Source of the DNA: Streptomyces sp. Ru71
Lineage (GTDB): Bacteria; Actinomycetota; Actinomycetes; Streptomycetales; Streptomycetaceae
DNA: 34,339 nt
Direction of reading: 5' to 3'
Assembly: GCF_002920535.1 (NCBI RefSeq)
Contig: NZ_PQSS01000077.1
Span: 1-34,339 of the forward strand
Position numbers and translations under genes: made by a program. Below are positions 23,210 to 30,716 of this stretch, one piece after another; the first letter of the stretch is position 1; every line of letters begins with the position of its first letter. Below the pieces are notes generated by a model. The model did not search any database. It saw nothing but the letters and a program-made list of their open reading frames with translations, and was not told the origin of the DNA.

Positions 23210-24222
23210 GCGGCGTGCTCCGCGATCGGCGCGGAGCGCCGCCCGGCCGACGCCGACCGCTCGGCGAGGAAGTACCCGCCGACCACGGCGACCAGCATCC
23301 CGACGATCATGTGGCCAGCGTAGGTCAGGTCCATCAGCGGTGTGGGCCGGTCGGCGATGTCCTCCACACCGGTCAGCGAGGCCACCGCGAGCCAGCCGCC
23401 CCAGCAGGCCGTCGCGCCGGACCCCAGCCAGGCCAGCGCGAGCGGCAGCGCGACGGGGAGCGGACGCCCCCACCGGAACGCCAGCAGGAGGGCGCCTGAC
23501 AGGGCGCACGCCAGGAAGACGACGTACAGCGCCTCCATCACGTAGAAGGAACCGCCCCGGTCGGCGACGCGCCCCGCGCTGAGCCCGGCGGTCGAACCGG
23601 TCAGCCACACCGCATGCGCGGCGAGCGGCAGCAGCGCGAGCACGACGGCGGCAACGGCGGTCGTCCGCTGCGCTCCGCCGAGCACCCCGGCCGGCAGGTC
23701 CCACACCCGGCCCCGCCACAGGCGGCCCCAGCGCTCACGGGCGTATCGCACGAACAGCGCGCCCAGGGACAGCCCCTGCAGGATGAAGCCGGTGTACACG
23801 ACGCCGAACACCCAGTCGTCCAGGAAGGGCCGGCCGGACGTGTGCTTGGCCGCGCCCAGGGCCGTGACCAGCATCTGCAGCGGGAACCCGGCCATGATGG
23901 GCGCGAGCAGCCCGGTCGCCACCCACGCGGGAAGGGCGAGCAGCCAGGCGGGGACCCGCAGCCCCCACGGCCGGGTCAGCAGCAGCGCCAGCACGATCAC
24001 CGCCGCGTCCATGGCCACGGTGACGCTGTTGGCGACGGCCATGGTCGCGCGGTGCTCCAGCAGCGCACTGCCGTCCGGGATTCCGACGCGGCTCCCGCCG
24101 ATCCAGGCGGCCTTGAGGCAGAGGTACGGCACACAGGACGCGATCGCGACGGCGCGCAGGGCGCGGCGAGGCCGGTCGGGAGCGACGGACGCGGCCGGCG
24201 CGAGGCTGAGCGACTGGGTCAT
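23206..24222 (-). CDS. Polytopic membrane protein of unknown function, first gene of a two-component operon
   Basis: A 338-residue protein with about eight hydrophobic helices, for example the stretches around MDAAVIVLALLLTRPWG, LALLPLAAHAVWLTGSTAG and MIVGMLVAVVGGYFLAE. Apart from a short cytosolic N-terminus (MTQSLSLAPAASVAPDRPRR) there are few soluble regions, and I see no recognised catalytic motif. It overlaps the histidine kinase gene by four bases (GTGA at 23206-23209), so it is made together with the kinase and might be an accessory sensor or transport partner. The ATG at 24220-24222 is used because the codon bias and basic N-terminus begin there. I do not recognise the family. Confidence 0.8.
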   Translation of the reverse strand: MTQSLSLAPAASVAPDRPRRALRAVAIASCVPYLCLKAAWIGGSRVGIPDGSALLEHRATMAVANSVTVAMDAAVIVLALLLTRPWGLRVPAWLLALPAWVATGLLAPIMAGFPLQMLVTALGAAKHTSGRPFLDDWVFGVVYTGFILQGLSLGALFVRYARERWGRLWRGRVWDLPAGVLGGAQRTTAVAAVVLALLPLAAHAVWLTGSTAGLSAGRVADRGGSFYVMEALYVVFLACALSGALLLAFRWGRPLPVALPLALAWLGSGATACWGGWLAVASLTGVEDIADRPTPLMDLTYAGHMIVGMLVAVVGGYFLAERSASAGRRSAPIAEHAA

Positions 24223-24303
24223 GCCCCCACACTCCCGCGCGCCCGCCGCCTCCGGCCTCCTGCCCGACGACGATCCGTCTCCGCCGCACGGGGGAGACCC
24301 GGA

Positions 24304-24774
24304 TCAGCCCCGCAGCGAGAGCACGACCTCCTCGATCTCCTCGCCGCGCGCCTCGGCGAAGTCGCAGGCCCGGGCCGTCTCCTGGAAGCCGCAGCGCCGC
24401 AGCACGCGCAGCGAGCCCTCGTTGTCGGCCGCCGCACGCGCGTACAGCGGACGCTCGGGCACCTCGGCGAGCAGGGCCAGCAGCGCGGCCGTGGCCACCC
24501 CGCGCCCCCAGTACGCCCGGTCGACCCAGTACGTCACCTCGCGCTCGCCCGGCTCCCCGTACACCCCGGCGGAGCCCACCACATCGCCGTCGGCGAGGAT
24601 CGTGCGCAACACCGCGGACGACGCCCTCATCCGCTGCCAGCGGGCGTCGAAGGCGTCCCGGTCGGCCGGGTCCTTCGGGGTGAAGGCGGCCATGCGCAGC
24701 GCCTCCGGGTCGTTCATCTGCCGGAAGAACACCGGCAGATCGCTGTCGTGCACCTCACGCAGTACGACATCCAT
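24304..24774 (-). CDS. GNAT-family N-acetyltransferase (RimJ/RimL-like)
   Basis: A 156-residue acetyltransferase of the Acetyltransf_3 type. It has LREVHDSDLPVFFRQMNDPEA at the N-terminus, the central strand EVTYWVDRAYWGRGVATAAL with the acetyl-CoA pyrophosphate loop (RGVATA), and NEGSLRVLRRCGFQETARA near the end. Such enzymes acetylate amino groups of proteins, antibiotics or small metabolites; the substrate is unknown. It starts three bases after the IclR stop on the same strand and is likely transcribed with it. The final EARGEEIEEVVLSLRG replaces the usual strand 7 region and looks complete. Confidence 0.87.
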   Translation of the reverse strand: MDVVLREVHDSDLPVFFRQMNDPEALRMAAFTPKDPADRDAFDARWQRMRASSAVLRTILADGDVVGSAGVYGEPGEREVTYWVDRAYWGRGVATAALLALLAEVPERPLYARAAADNEGSLRVLRRCGFQETARACDFAEARGEEIEEVVLSLRG

Positions 24775-24777
24775 GCC

Positions 24778-25551
24778 TCAGAGCCTACGGGTGGCCAGGG
24801 TCAGCCGGTCCCGGGCGTCGAACAGCGCGTCCTTGACCATCTGTTCATGGGCGGGCGTGAGCCGGGCGACCGGCACGGAGCAGCTGATGGCGTCCCGGGC
24901 GGGCGTGCGGTAGGGGATCGACACACCGAAGCAGCGCAGCCCCAGCGTGTTCTCCTCACGGTCCACGGCGAAGCCCTGCTCACGCACCTGGTGCAGTTCC
25001 TCGATGAGCTTCTCGCGGTCCGTGATGGTGTTCTCGGTCAGCGCGGGCAGCGTCTCCGGGAGCATCTTGCGGACCTGCTCGTCGGAGTACGTGGCCAGGA
25101 TGGCCTTGCCCAGCGACGTCGAGTGCGCGGGCAGCCGGCGGCCGACCCGGGTGAAGGGCCGCAGATAGTGCTGCGACTGCCGGGTGGCCAGATAGACGAC
25201 GTTCGTGCCGTCCAGCCGGGCCAGGTGGATGGTCTCGGTGGTGTCGTCGGAGAGCCGGTCCAGCGTCGGCCGGGCCGCCGCGACCACCTCGTCGCCGTCG
25301 ATGTAGGAGGTGCCGACCAGCAGCGCCCGCACCCCGATGCCGTACCGCGTACCGGTGGCGTCGGTCTCGACCCACCCGAGGTCCACGAGGGTGCGCAACA
25401 GCATGTAGAGGCTGGACTTGGGATACCCGACGGCCTCCTGCACCGACGCGAGGGAGTGCATGCCGGGGCGTGCCGCGAAGTACTCCAGCAGCTCCACCGT
25501 CCGTACCGCCGACTTGACCTGTGCCCCGCCGCCCGTCTCGCCTGCCGACAT
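24778..25551 (-). CDS. IclR-family transcriptional regulator
   Basis: A 257-residue regulator. The N-terminal winged helix (about 10-70) has VKSAVRTVELLEYFAARPGM then SLASVQEAVGYPKSSLYMLL. The C-terminal GAF-like effector domain has LARLDGTNVVYLATRQSQHY, RLPAHSTSLGKAILA and AISCSVPVARLTPAH. IclR proteins usually sense small aromatic or sugar-derived acids. I chose the ATG at 25549-25551 (MSAGETGG), which has AAGGGG and AAGGG upstream; an ATG pair at 25600-25602 would add 17 residues but has less typical spacing. It is divergent from the aldehyde dehydrogenase gene, with a near-perfect palindrome in between (25613-25628), so control of that gene and itself is likely. Confidence 0.88.
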   Translation of the reverse strand: MSAGETGGGAQVKSAVRTVELLEYFAARPGMHSLASVQEAVGYPKSSLYMLLRTLVDLGWVETDATGTRYGIGVRALLVGTSYIDGDEVVAAARPTLDRLSDDTTETIHLARLDGTNVVYLATRQSQHYLRPFTRVGRRLPAHSTSLGKAILATYSDEQVRKMLPETLPALTENTITDREKLIEELHQVREQGFAVDREENTLGLRCFGVSIPYRTPARDAISCSVPVARLTPAHEQMVKDALFDARDRLTLATRRL

Positions 25552-25612
25552 CGCCCTTGACCCCTTCGTTGGACGGGAAATAGTCTCCGAGCTGTTCATC
25601 ATCAGAGACAGT

Positions 25613-25628
25613 GTTCAGTATATCGAAC
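25613..25628. promoter_or_regulatory. Inverted repeat between iclR-type and aldehyde dehydrogenase genes, probable IclR operator
   Basis: GTTCAGTATATCGAAC has GTTC/GAAC arms and a symmetric central ATA. It lies 40 bases upstream of the dehydrogenase GTG at 25668 and overlaps a TATACT on the minus strand that could be a -10 box for the regulator gene. Confidence 0.55.
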
Positions 25629-25667
25629 GCCCCTGGTGGGGCGGCGACATACTGGGAGGGACCCACG

Positions 25668-27197
25668 GTGGCAGCAGCACCAGTCTGGAGTGTCGACCCC
25701 CGAACCGGGAAGCAGCGGGAACAGGTTGCGGTGGAGGCCACAGCCCAGGAGGTGGACGCCGCCGTCCGCGCCGCGCACGCCGCCCGCGACTCCCTCACCG
25801 ACCGCACGGTCCGAGCCGCGTTCCTGCGCACCGCCGCCGAGAGACTGGAGGCGGCGAAGGAACACCTCGTCGAGGTGGCCGACGCGGAAACCGCCCTCGG
25901 CCCGGTCCGTCTGACCGGCGAACTCGCCCGCACCTGCTACCAGCTGCGCGCCTTCGCGGACATCGTCGACGAGGGCGCCTTCCTCGACGTGGTCATCAAC
26001 CACCCCGACGACACGGCCACCCCGCCCGTCCCGGACCTGCGCCGCTACAAGATCCCGCTCGGCGTCGTCGCGGTCTACTCCGCCTCCAACTTCCCCTTCG
26101 CCTTCTCCGTGCCCGGCGGCGACACCGCGAGCGCGCTCGCCGCGGGCTGCCCGGTCGTCGTCAAGTCCCACCCCGACCACCCCGCACTGTCCGAACTGGT
26201 CGCCAAGATCCTGCGCACCGCCGCCGCGGAGCACGGCATCCCCGCTGGTGTCCTGGGCCTGGTCCACGGCTTCGAGGCCGGCGTCGAACTGATCAAGCAC
26301 CCGCTGGTCGCCGCCGCGGGCTTCACCGGCTCCGTACGCGGCGGCCGTGCCCTCTTCGACGCGGCCGCCGCCCGGCCCGTCCCCATCCCCTTCCACGGCG
26401 AACTCGGCTCCCTCAACCCGGTCGTGGTGACCGAGGCCGCCGCCGCCGAGCGCGCGGAGGCCATCGGCACCGGGCTCGCCGGGTCGATGACCCTCGGCGT
26501 GGGCCAGTTCTGCGTCAAGCCGGGCCTGGTCCTCGTACCGGCCGGCGGCGCGGGCGACCAACTGCTGAAGTCCCTGACCGACGCCGTCAGCGACACCGAG
26601 GCCGGCGTCCTGCTCGACCACCGCATGCGGGACAACTTCGTCGCCGGGGTAGCGGAACGCCTCAGCCTGGAGGGCGTCGACGCCCCCGTGACGCCGGGCG
26701 CGGGCGGCGAGCACACGGTCAGCGCGGGCTTCCTCACGGTGCCGGCGAGCAAGCTGGCCGAGGAGGGGGCGTACGACCTGCTGCTGGAGGAGTGCTTCGG
26801 CCCGGTCACGGTCGTGGCCCGCTACGAGGACGAGACCGAGGTCAAGGACGTCCTGTCCCGCCTGCCGGGCAACCTCACGGCGACGGTCCAGCTGTCCTCG
26901 CAGGAGGCGGCCGGGGAGGGCCGCGGAGCGGACCTCCTGGCGGAACTGACCCCGCTGGCGGGCCGAGTCCTGGTCAACGGCTGGCCGACCGGCGTGGCGG
27001 TGGCGGCCGCGCAGCACCACGGGGGCCCGTACCCGGCGACGACGTCCACGTCGACCTCCGTGGGCGGCACGGCCATCGAACGCTGGCTGCGCCCGGTTGT
27101 CTACCAGGGCGCCCCGGAGGCCCTCCTGCCCCCGGAACTCCACGACGACAACCCCCTGGGCCTCCCCCGCCGCATCAACGGCCACCTGGAGCGGTAG
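25668..27197 (+). CDS. NADP-dependent aldehyde dehydrogenase, 2-oxoglutarate semialdehyde dehydrogenase-like
   Basis: A 509-residue ALDH that resembles the 2-oxoglutarate (ketoglutaric) semialdehyde dehydrogenases of sugar-acid catabolism. Features seen: YSASNFPFAFSVPGGDTASA and LAAGCPVVVKSHPDHP (coenzyme fold), AGFTGSVRGGRALF, general base E245 in HGELGSLNP and nucleophile C282 in GVGQFCVKPG. Product would be 2-oxoglutarate. The start is GTG at 25668, which has GGGAGGG (25654-25660) before it; an upstream GTG at 25611 would place the palindrome 25613-25628 in coding sequence and lacks a ribosome binding site. It is probably under control of the divergent IclR protein and could complete the pathway of the dehydratases at 2317-4955, although it is 20 kb away. 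Confidence 0.88.
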   Translation: MAAAPVWSVDPRTGKQREQVAVEATAQEVDAAVRAAHAARDSLTDRTVRAAFLRTAAERLEAAKEHLVEVADAETALGPVRLTGELARTCYQLRAFADIVDEGAFLDVVINHPDDTATPPVPDLRRYKIPLGVVAVYSASNFPFAFSVPGGDTASALAAGCPVVVKSHPDHPALSELVAKILRTAAAEHGIPAGVLGLVHGFEAGVELIKHPLVAAAGFTGSVRGGRALFDAAAARPVPIPFHGELGSLNPVVVTEAAAAERAEAIGTGLAGSMTLGVGQFCVKPGLVLVPAGGAGDQLLKSLTDAVSDTEAGVLLDHRMRDNFVAGVAERLSLEGVDAPVTPGAGGEHTVSAGFLTVPASKLAEEGAYDLLLEECFGPVTVVARYEDETEVKDVLSRLPGNLTATVQLSSQEAAGEGRGADLLAELTPLAGRVLVNGWPTGVAVAAAQHHGGPYPATTSTSTSVGGTAIERWLRPVVYQGAPEALLPPELHDDNPLGLPRRINGHLER

Positions 27198-27268
27198 CCG
27201 ACGCGGGCAGGAACCGGTGCTGCACCGGGCCGGGGGCGGGTGACGCAGCCCGGCGCTGGCGGGGTGCC

Positions 27269-27295
27269 TCCCCCAAGCTCTTCGAGCAGGGGGGA
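27269..27295 (+). terminator. Hairpin in a common Streptomyces-type repeat after the aldehyde dehydrogenase gene
   Basis: TCCCCC (27269-27274) pairs with GGGGGGA (27289-27295), and an inner GCTC/GAGC stem (27277-27280, 27284-27287) closes on a 3-nt loop. The surrounding CTCCCCCAAGCTCTTCGAGC is a sequence I associate with repeated intergenic elements in Streptomyces. It begins 71 bases after the dehydrogenase stop and may terminate its transcript. Confidence 0.6.
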
Positions 27296-27404
27296 CCCCC
27301 AGCGCCCACCCGTGCCGCCCCAGCGGCACGACTGCCCGCAGCTACGTGGGGGTGGTGGACGCACGCCACGACGGCGGGGTAGCCGCCGACGGCGGGGAGG
27401 GGGC

Positions 27405-27498
27405 GGGGTGGGGGGTGTCCGCCCGCAGCGGCCGGCACCGCCAACCTTCACCGCGTCGGAAGCAGTGGGCCGGACCGAGGACGGATACCCCCCACCCC
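27405..27498. repeat. Imperfect 17-bp inverted repeat with a 60-nt spacer
   Basis: GGGGTGGGGGGTGTCCG (27405-27421) is matched at 16 of 17 positions by the reverse complement of CGGATACCCCCCACCCC (27482-27498), and G/C-rich flanks extend the pairing loosely. In RNA this would form a large stem-loop. Confidence 0.75.
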
Positions 27499-27574
27499 GG
27501 CCCCGACTCACGAACCGGCCGTAGGCGCTACATCAGCCGACCACCGGACGGCAACGGGCCGCCGCAGGCATTTC

Positions 27575-27604
27575 AGGGGCGCGGGGAACTGCGCGACCAG
27601 CCAC
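27575..27604 (-). repeat. Second copy of the dispersed intergenic repeat seen at 15113-15172
   Basis: The reverse complement contains GTGGCTGGTCGCGC followed by AGTTCCCCGCGCCCCT. The first 14 bases equal 15124-15137 on the plus strand, and the CCCGCGCCCC end is shared. In this copy the longer inner hairpin is replaced by AGTTCC. Confidence 0.75.
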
Positions 27605-27694
27605 CACGCACCCGCAGACGAAAACCGGCCCGGCGCCGCAGGTACCCGCGACCAGCCACCCACTCACCCGCACCCGGGAATGAACCCGGCTGCT

Positions 27695-27704
27695 TGAACG
27701 TTCA
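27695..27704. promoter_or_regulatory. Perfect palindrome upstream of the DsbA-like gene
   Basis: TGAACGTTCA is a 10-bp perfect palindrome, 44 bases before the GTG at 27749, in a comparatively AT-richer stretch. It has the size and position of a repressor operator; the protein is not identifiable from this window. Confidence 0.4.
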
Positions 27705-27748
27705 CACACCGCCAACCAAACCCGCCCCCAACCCGAAGTGAGCAACCC

Positions 27749-28471
27749 GTGACCCTCCGCGTCGAAATCTGGAGCGACATAGCCTGCCCCTGGTGCTACG
27801 TAGGCAAGGCCCGCTTCGAGAAGGCGCTCGCGGCCTTCCCCCACCGTGACCAGGTAGAGGTCGTGCACCGCTCCTTCGAGCTCGACCCCGGCCGAGCCAA
27901 GGACGACATCCAGCCCGTCCTCACCATGCTCACCAAGAAGTACGGCATGACCGAGGCCCAGGCCCAGGCCGGCGAGGACAACCTCGGCGCCCAGGCGGCA
28001 GCCGAGGGCCTCGCCTACCGCACCCACGGCCGCGACCACGGCAGCACCTTCGACATGCACCGCCTGCTCCACTTCGCCAAGGACCAGGGCAAGCAGGACC
28101 AGCTCCTGGACCTCCTCTACAAGGCCAACTTCGCCGAGGAACGCTCCGTCTTCAACGACGACGAGCGCCTGCTCGACCTGGCCGAAGCCGCCGGCCTCGA
28201 CAAGGACGCCGCCCGCACGGTCCTCACCGACCCGGACGCCTACGCGAACGCCGTCCGCGAGGACGAACGCGAGGCCGCCCAGCTCGGCGCCCGCGGTGTG
28301 CCGTTCTTCGTCCTCGACCGCGCCTACGGCGTCTCCGGCGCCCAGCCCGCCGAGGTCTTCACCCAGGCCCTCACCCAGGCCTGGGGCGCCCGCTCCCCGC
28401 TCACCCTGCTCGACGACGGCGGCGCCGACGCCTGCGGCCCGGACGGATGCGCGGTGCCGCAGCCCAGCTGA
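27749..28471 (+). CDS. DsbA-family (FrnE-like) disulfide oxidoreductase
   Basis: A 240-residue cytoplasmic thioredoxin-fold protein. The active site is IACPWCYVGK (C13 and C16). The helical insertion runs from about 60 to 170 with FDMHRLLHFAKDQGKQDQLL, and the cis-Pro loop is RGVPFFVLD. The tail has a second Cys pair, CGPDGC, as in FrnE of Deinococcus and Streptomyces. FrnE-type proteins catalyse thiol-disulfide exchange in oxidative stress, or act as isomerases in polyketide pathways. There is no signal peptide. The start is GTG at 27749; ribosome-binding potential upstream (GAAGTGAGC) is weak. The palindrome at 27695-27704 may regulate it. It is in the same orientation as the aminotransferase 104 bases downstream, with no visible functional tie. 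Confidence 0.9.
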   Translation: MTLRVEIWSDIACPWCYVGKARFEKALAAFPHRDQVEVVHRSFELDPGRAKDDIQPVLTMLTKKYGMTEAQAQAGEDNLGAQAAAEGLAYRTHGRDHGSTFDMHRLLHFAKDQGKQDQLLDLLYKANFAEERSVFNDDERLLDLAEAAGLDKDAARTVLTDPDAYANAVREDEREAAQLGARGVPFFVLDRAYGVSGAQPAEVFTQALTQAWGARSPLTLLDDGGADACGPDGCAVPQPS

Positions 28472-28575
28472 CGACCACAAAACCGCAGGTCACCGCCCAC
28501 CCATAAGCAGTCCTTGGCGGTACCGGGCAAAAAATCGCAATGGACGAGGGCTCCACGGGCCAGCACAGTGGTCCC

Positions 28576-29637
28576 ATGGAGACCTTCGAGAGCCTCGTCC
28601 GCGCCGAGTTCGCCCCGGAGAACACCTATCTGAACACCGCGAGCAACGGCCTGCTCCCGGCCCGCACCGTGACCGCCCTGCACCAGGCGATCACCCTGCG
28701 GGCCGAGGGCAGGCCGCTCGGTTCCCTGTACGAGGACGTGGAGGCCGTCCGCGCCTCCTTCGCCCGGCTGACCGGCGTCCCCGCCGACCGCGTGGCGACC
28801 GGCGCCTCGGTCACCGAGTACGGCGCCCTGATCGCCGCCTCCCTGCCCGCCGGCGCCGAAGTCCTCACCAGCGAGGCCGACTTCTCCTCCCTGGTGAACC
28901 CCTTCCACATGCGCGCCGACCTCACCGTGCGCACCGTCCCGCTGGACAAGATCGCCGAGTCCGTGCGACCCGGCACCGCACTGGTCGCGGTGAGCGCGGC
29001 GCAGTCCGCCGACGGCCGCCTCGCCGACCTGCCCGCCGTGCGCGCGGCGGCCCACGCCTACGGAGCCCGGGTCTACGTCGACGCCTCCCAGTCGGCCGGC
29101 TGGCTGCCCGTGGACCCGGAGCACTACGACTTCCTCGCCGCCGTCGGCTTCAAGTGGCTCATGGGCCCGCACGGCGCCACGTTCTTCGTCGCCCCGGACG
29201 CCACGCGAGACTTCGGCGGGCTGACCCCGCTCCTCGCCGGCTGGTCCGCCGGTGAGAAGCCGTGGGACAGCTGCTACGGCCCCGTCACCGAACTCGCCCA
29301 CTCCGTCCGGCGGTTCGACGTCAGCCCCGCCCTCTTCAGCTACGCCGGCCTGCGCGCCTCACTCGACCTGATCGAGGGACTGGGCGTGGACGCCGTACAC
29401 GCACACGACGTGGCGCTCGCCGACCGGTTCCGCAAGGGACTCGACTCCCTCGGTCACGAGCCGGTCCCGGCACCGGGCTCCGCGATCGTGTCCGTGCCGG
29501 GCCTCGGCCACCGGCAGGCGGAACTGAGCGAGATGGGCATCGAGGTCTCCGACCGGGCGGGCAACCTGCGAGCCGCGTTCCACTTGTACAACACGACAGC
29601 GGACGTCGACCGCCTCCTGGACGTACTGTCCGCGTGA
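28576..29637 (+). CDS. Class-V aminotransferase-fold PLP-dependent enzyme
   Basis: A 353-residue fold-type I PLP enzyme. Motifs seen: YLNTASNGLLPARTVTALH near the N-terminus, VYVDASQSAGWLPVD with the PLP-ring Asp, and the Schiff-base Lys in AVGFKWLMGPHGATFF (K193). The sequence resembles the isopenicillin-epimerase/cysteine-desulfurase-like branch, but no Cys-desulfurase active-site loop is evident, so the reaction stays open. The ATG at 28576 (METFESL) is preferred over an ATG at 28540, because the conserved fold begins just after it and the leader codons have weaker bias. The stop codon at 29635-29637 lies in the first of six tandem 8-bp repeats. Confidence 0.83.
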   Translation: METFESLVRAEFAPENTYLNTASNGLLPARTVTALHQAITLRAEGRPLGSLYEDVEAVRASFARLTGVPADRVATGASVTEYGALIAASLPAGAEVLTSEADFSSLVNPFHMRADLTVRTVPLDKIAESVRPGTALVAVSAAQSADGRLADLPAVRAAAHAYGARVYVDASQSAGWLPVDPEHYDFLAAVGFKWLMGPHGATFFVAPDATRDFGGLTPLLAGWSAGEKPWDSCYGPVTELAHSVRRFDVSPALFSYAGLRASLDLIEGLGVDAVHAHDVALADRFRKGLDSLGHEPVPAPGSAIVSVPGLGHRQAELSEMGIEVSDRAGNLRAAFHLYNTTADVDRLLDVLSA

Positions 29638-29680
29638 CGGCGTGACGGCGTGACGGCGTGACGGCCTGAGGGCCTGACGG
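29633..29680 (+). repeat. Six tandem 8-bp repeats containing the aminotransferase stop codon
   Basis: Four perfect CGTGACGG units (29633, 29641, 29649, 29657) are followed by CCTGAGGG (29665) and CCTGACGG (29673). The gene's TGA at 29635-29637 is inside the first unit. Confidence 0.95.
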
Positions 29681-29701
29681 CTCAGGCAACCGTCCAGGCA
29701 C

Positions 29702-29753
29702 ACCACCGGGCCGGGACCCCCCGTCCCACACGAGGAGGCCCCGGCCCGGTGGT
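29702..29753. terminator. Bidirectional terminator between convergent genes
   Basis: ACCACCGGGCCGGG (29702-29715) and CCCGGCCCGGTGGT (29740-29753) are a perfect 14-bp stem around a 24-nt loop. It separates the aminotransferase (plus) from ectD (minus), whose coding end is at 29803. Confidence 0.85.
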
Positions 29754-29802
29754 CACCCGGCGCTGCCTCGACCCGACGTGATCAGGAAGCGCCGGCAGAG
29801 TG

Positions 29803-30711
29803 TCACCTCACCGGAGTGAAGTCCCGCGCGCCGATGAACTCCGGCCGCCGCACGGGCGCGGCGAACGGCTCCACGGCCGTGTTCTCCACGCTGTTGAACA
29901 CGATGAAGACGTTGCTGCGCGGGTACGGCGTGATGTTGTCGCCGGAGCCGTGCATGGCGTTGCAGTCGAACCAGGTCGCCGAGCCGGGCTTGCCGGTGAA
30001 CAGCCGGATGCCGTACTCGCTCGCCAGCGAGGTGAGCGCCTCGTCGGACGGCGTGCCCGCGTCCTGCATCTGCAGCGACTTCTTGTAGTTGTCCTTCGGC
30101 GTCTCACCCGCGCAGCCGAGGAACGTCTTGTGCGACCCCGGCATGATCATCAGACCGCCGTTCGTGTCGAAGTTCTCGGTCAGCGCGATCGACACGGACA
30201 CCGTCCGCATCCGCGGCAGACCGTCCTCCGCGTGCCAGGTCTCGAAGTCGGAGTGCCAGTAGAAGCCGCTGGCGCCGAAGCCGGGCTTGACGTTGATCCG
30301 GGACTGGTGGACGTACACGTCCGAGCCCAGGATCTGCCGGGCACGCCCGACGACCCGCTCGTCGCGCACCAGCTTCGCGAACACCTCGCTGATCCGGTGC
30401 ACTTCGAAGACGGAGCGGATCTCCTTGGACTTCGGCTCCACGATGGACCGCTCGTCCTCGCGGATCGCCGGGTCGGTCACCAGCCGGTCCAGTTCGCGCT
30501 TGTACTCGGCGACCTCGTCGGGCCCGATGAGCTGGTCGACGGCGATGAAGCCGTCGCGCTCGAAGGCGCCGAGGTCGGCCGGCTGGAACGGGCCCGGGGC
30601 GTCCGGGGCGCCCCAGACGACCGGGTCCTGCCGGGGCACCGTCACCTCGGTGGCGCCGCGGGTGGGGTACAGGTCCGTGACGGTGGTGGGGTGGGTCGTG
30701 GTGGCCGTCAT
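29803..30711 (-). CDS. ectD: Ectoine hydroxylase
   Basis: A 302-residue non-heme Fe(II)/2-oxoglutarate dioxygenase that makes 5-hydroxyectoine from ectoine. The EctD signature region reads GFYWHSDFETWHAEDGLPRM with iron ligands His and Asp (HSD). It is followed by NGGLMIMPGSHKTFLGC, and the distal His lies in WFDCNAMHGSGDNITPYPRSN. Length is normal for the family. I chose the ATG at 30709-30711, preceded by GAGGAGG inside the end of ectC; the frame is open further upstream only as a shadow of ectC. It is the last gene of the ectABCD operon, five bases after the ectC stop, and ends before a strong terminator. Hydroxyectoine protects against osmotic, heat and drying stress. Confidence 0.97.
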   Translation of the reverse strand: MTATTTHPTTVTDLYPTRGATEVTVPRQDPVVWGAPDAPGPFQPADLGAFERDGFIAVDQLIGPDEVAEYKRELDRLVTDPAIREDERSIVEPKSKEIRSVFEVHRISEVFAKLVRDERVVGRARQILGSDVYVHQSRINVKPGFGASGFYWHSDFETWHAEDGLPRMRTVSVSIALTENFDTNGGLMIMPGSHKTFLGCAGETPKDNYKKSLQMQDAGTPSDEALTSLASEYGIRLFTGKPGSATWFDCNAMHGSGDNITPYPRSNVFIVFNSVENTAVEPFAAPVRRPEFIGARDFTPVR

Positions 30712-30716
30712 GCGGT

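Larger units (their letters stand above)
27198..27748. other. 551-bp intergenic region with several repeats and no gene
   Basis: I see no credible gene here; the open frames lack ribosome binding sites and normal composition. It contains the hairpin at 27269-27295, a 17-bp inverted repeat (27405-27421 with 27482-27498), a copy of a dispersed repeat (27575-27604) with a shorter echo near 27636-27661, and a palindrome (27695-27704) ahead of the DsbA-like gene. Confidence 0.7.
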
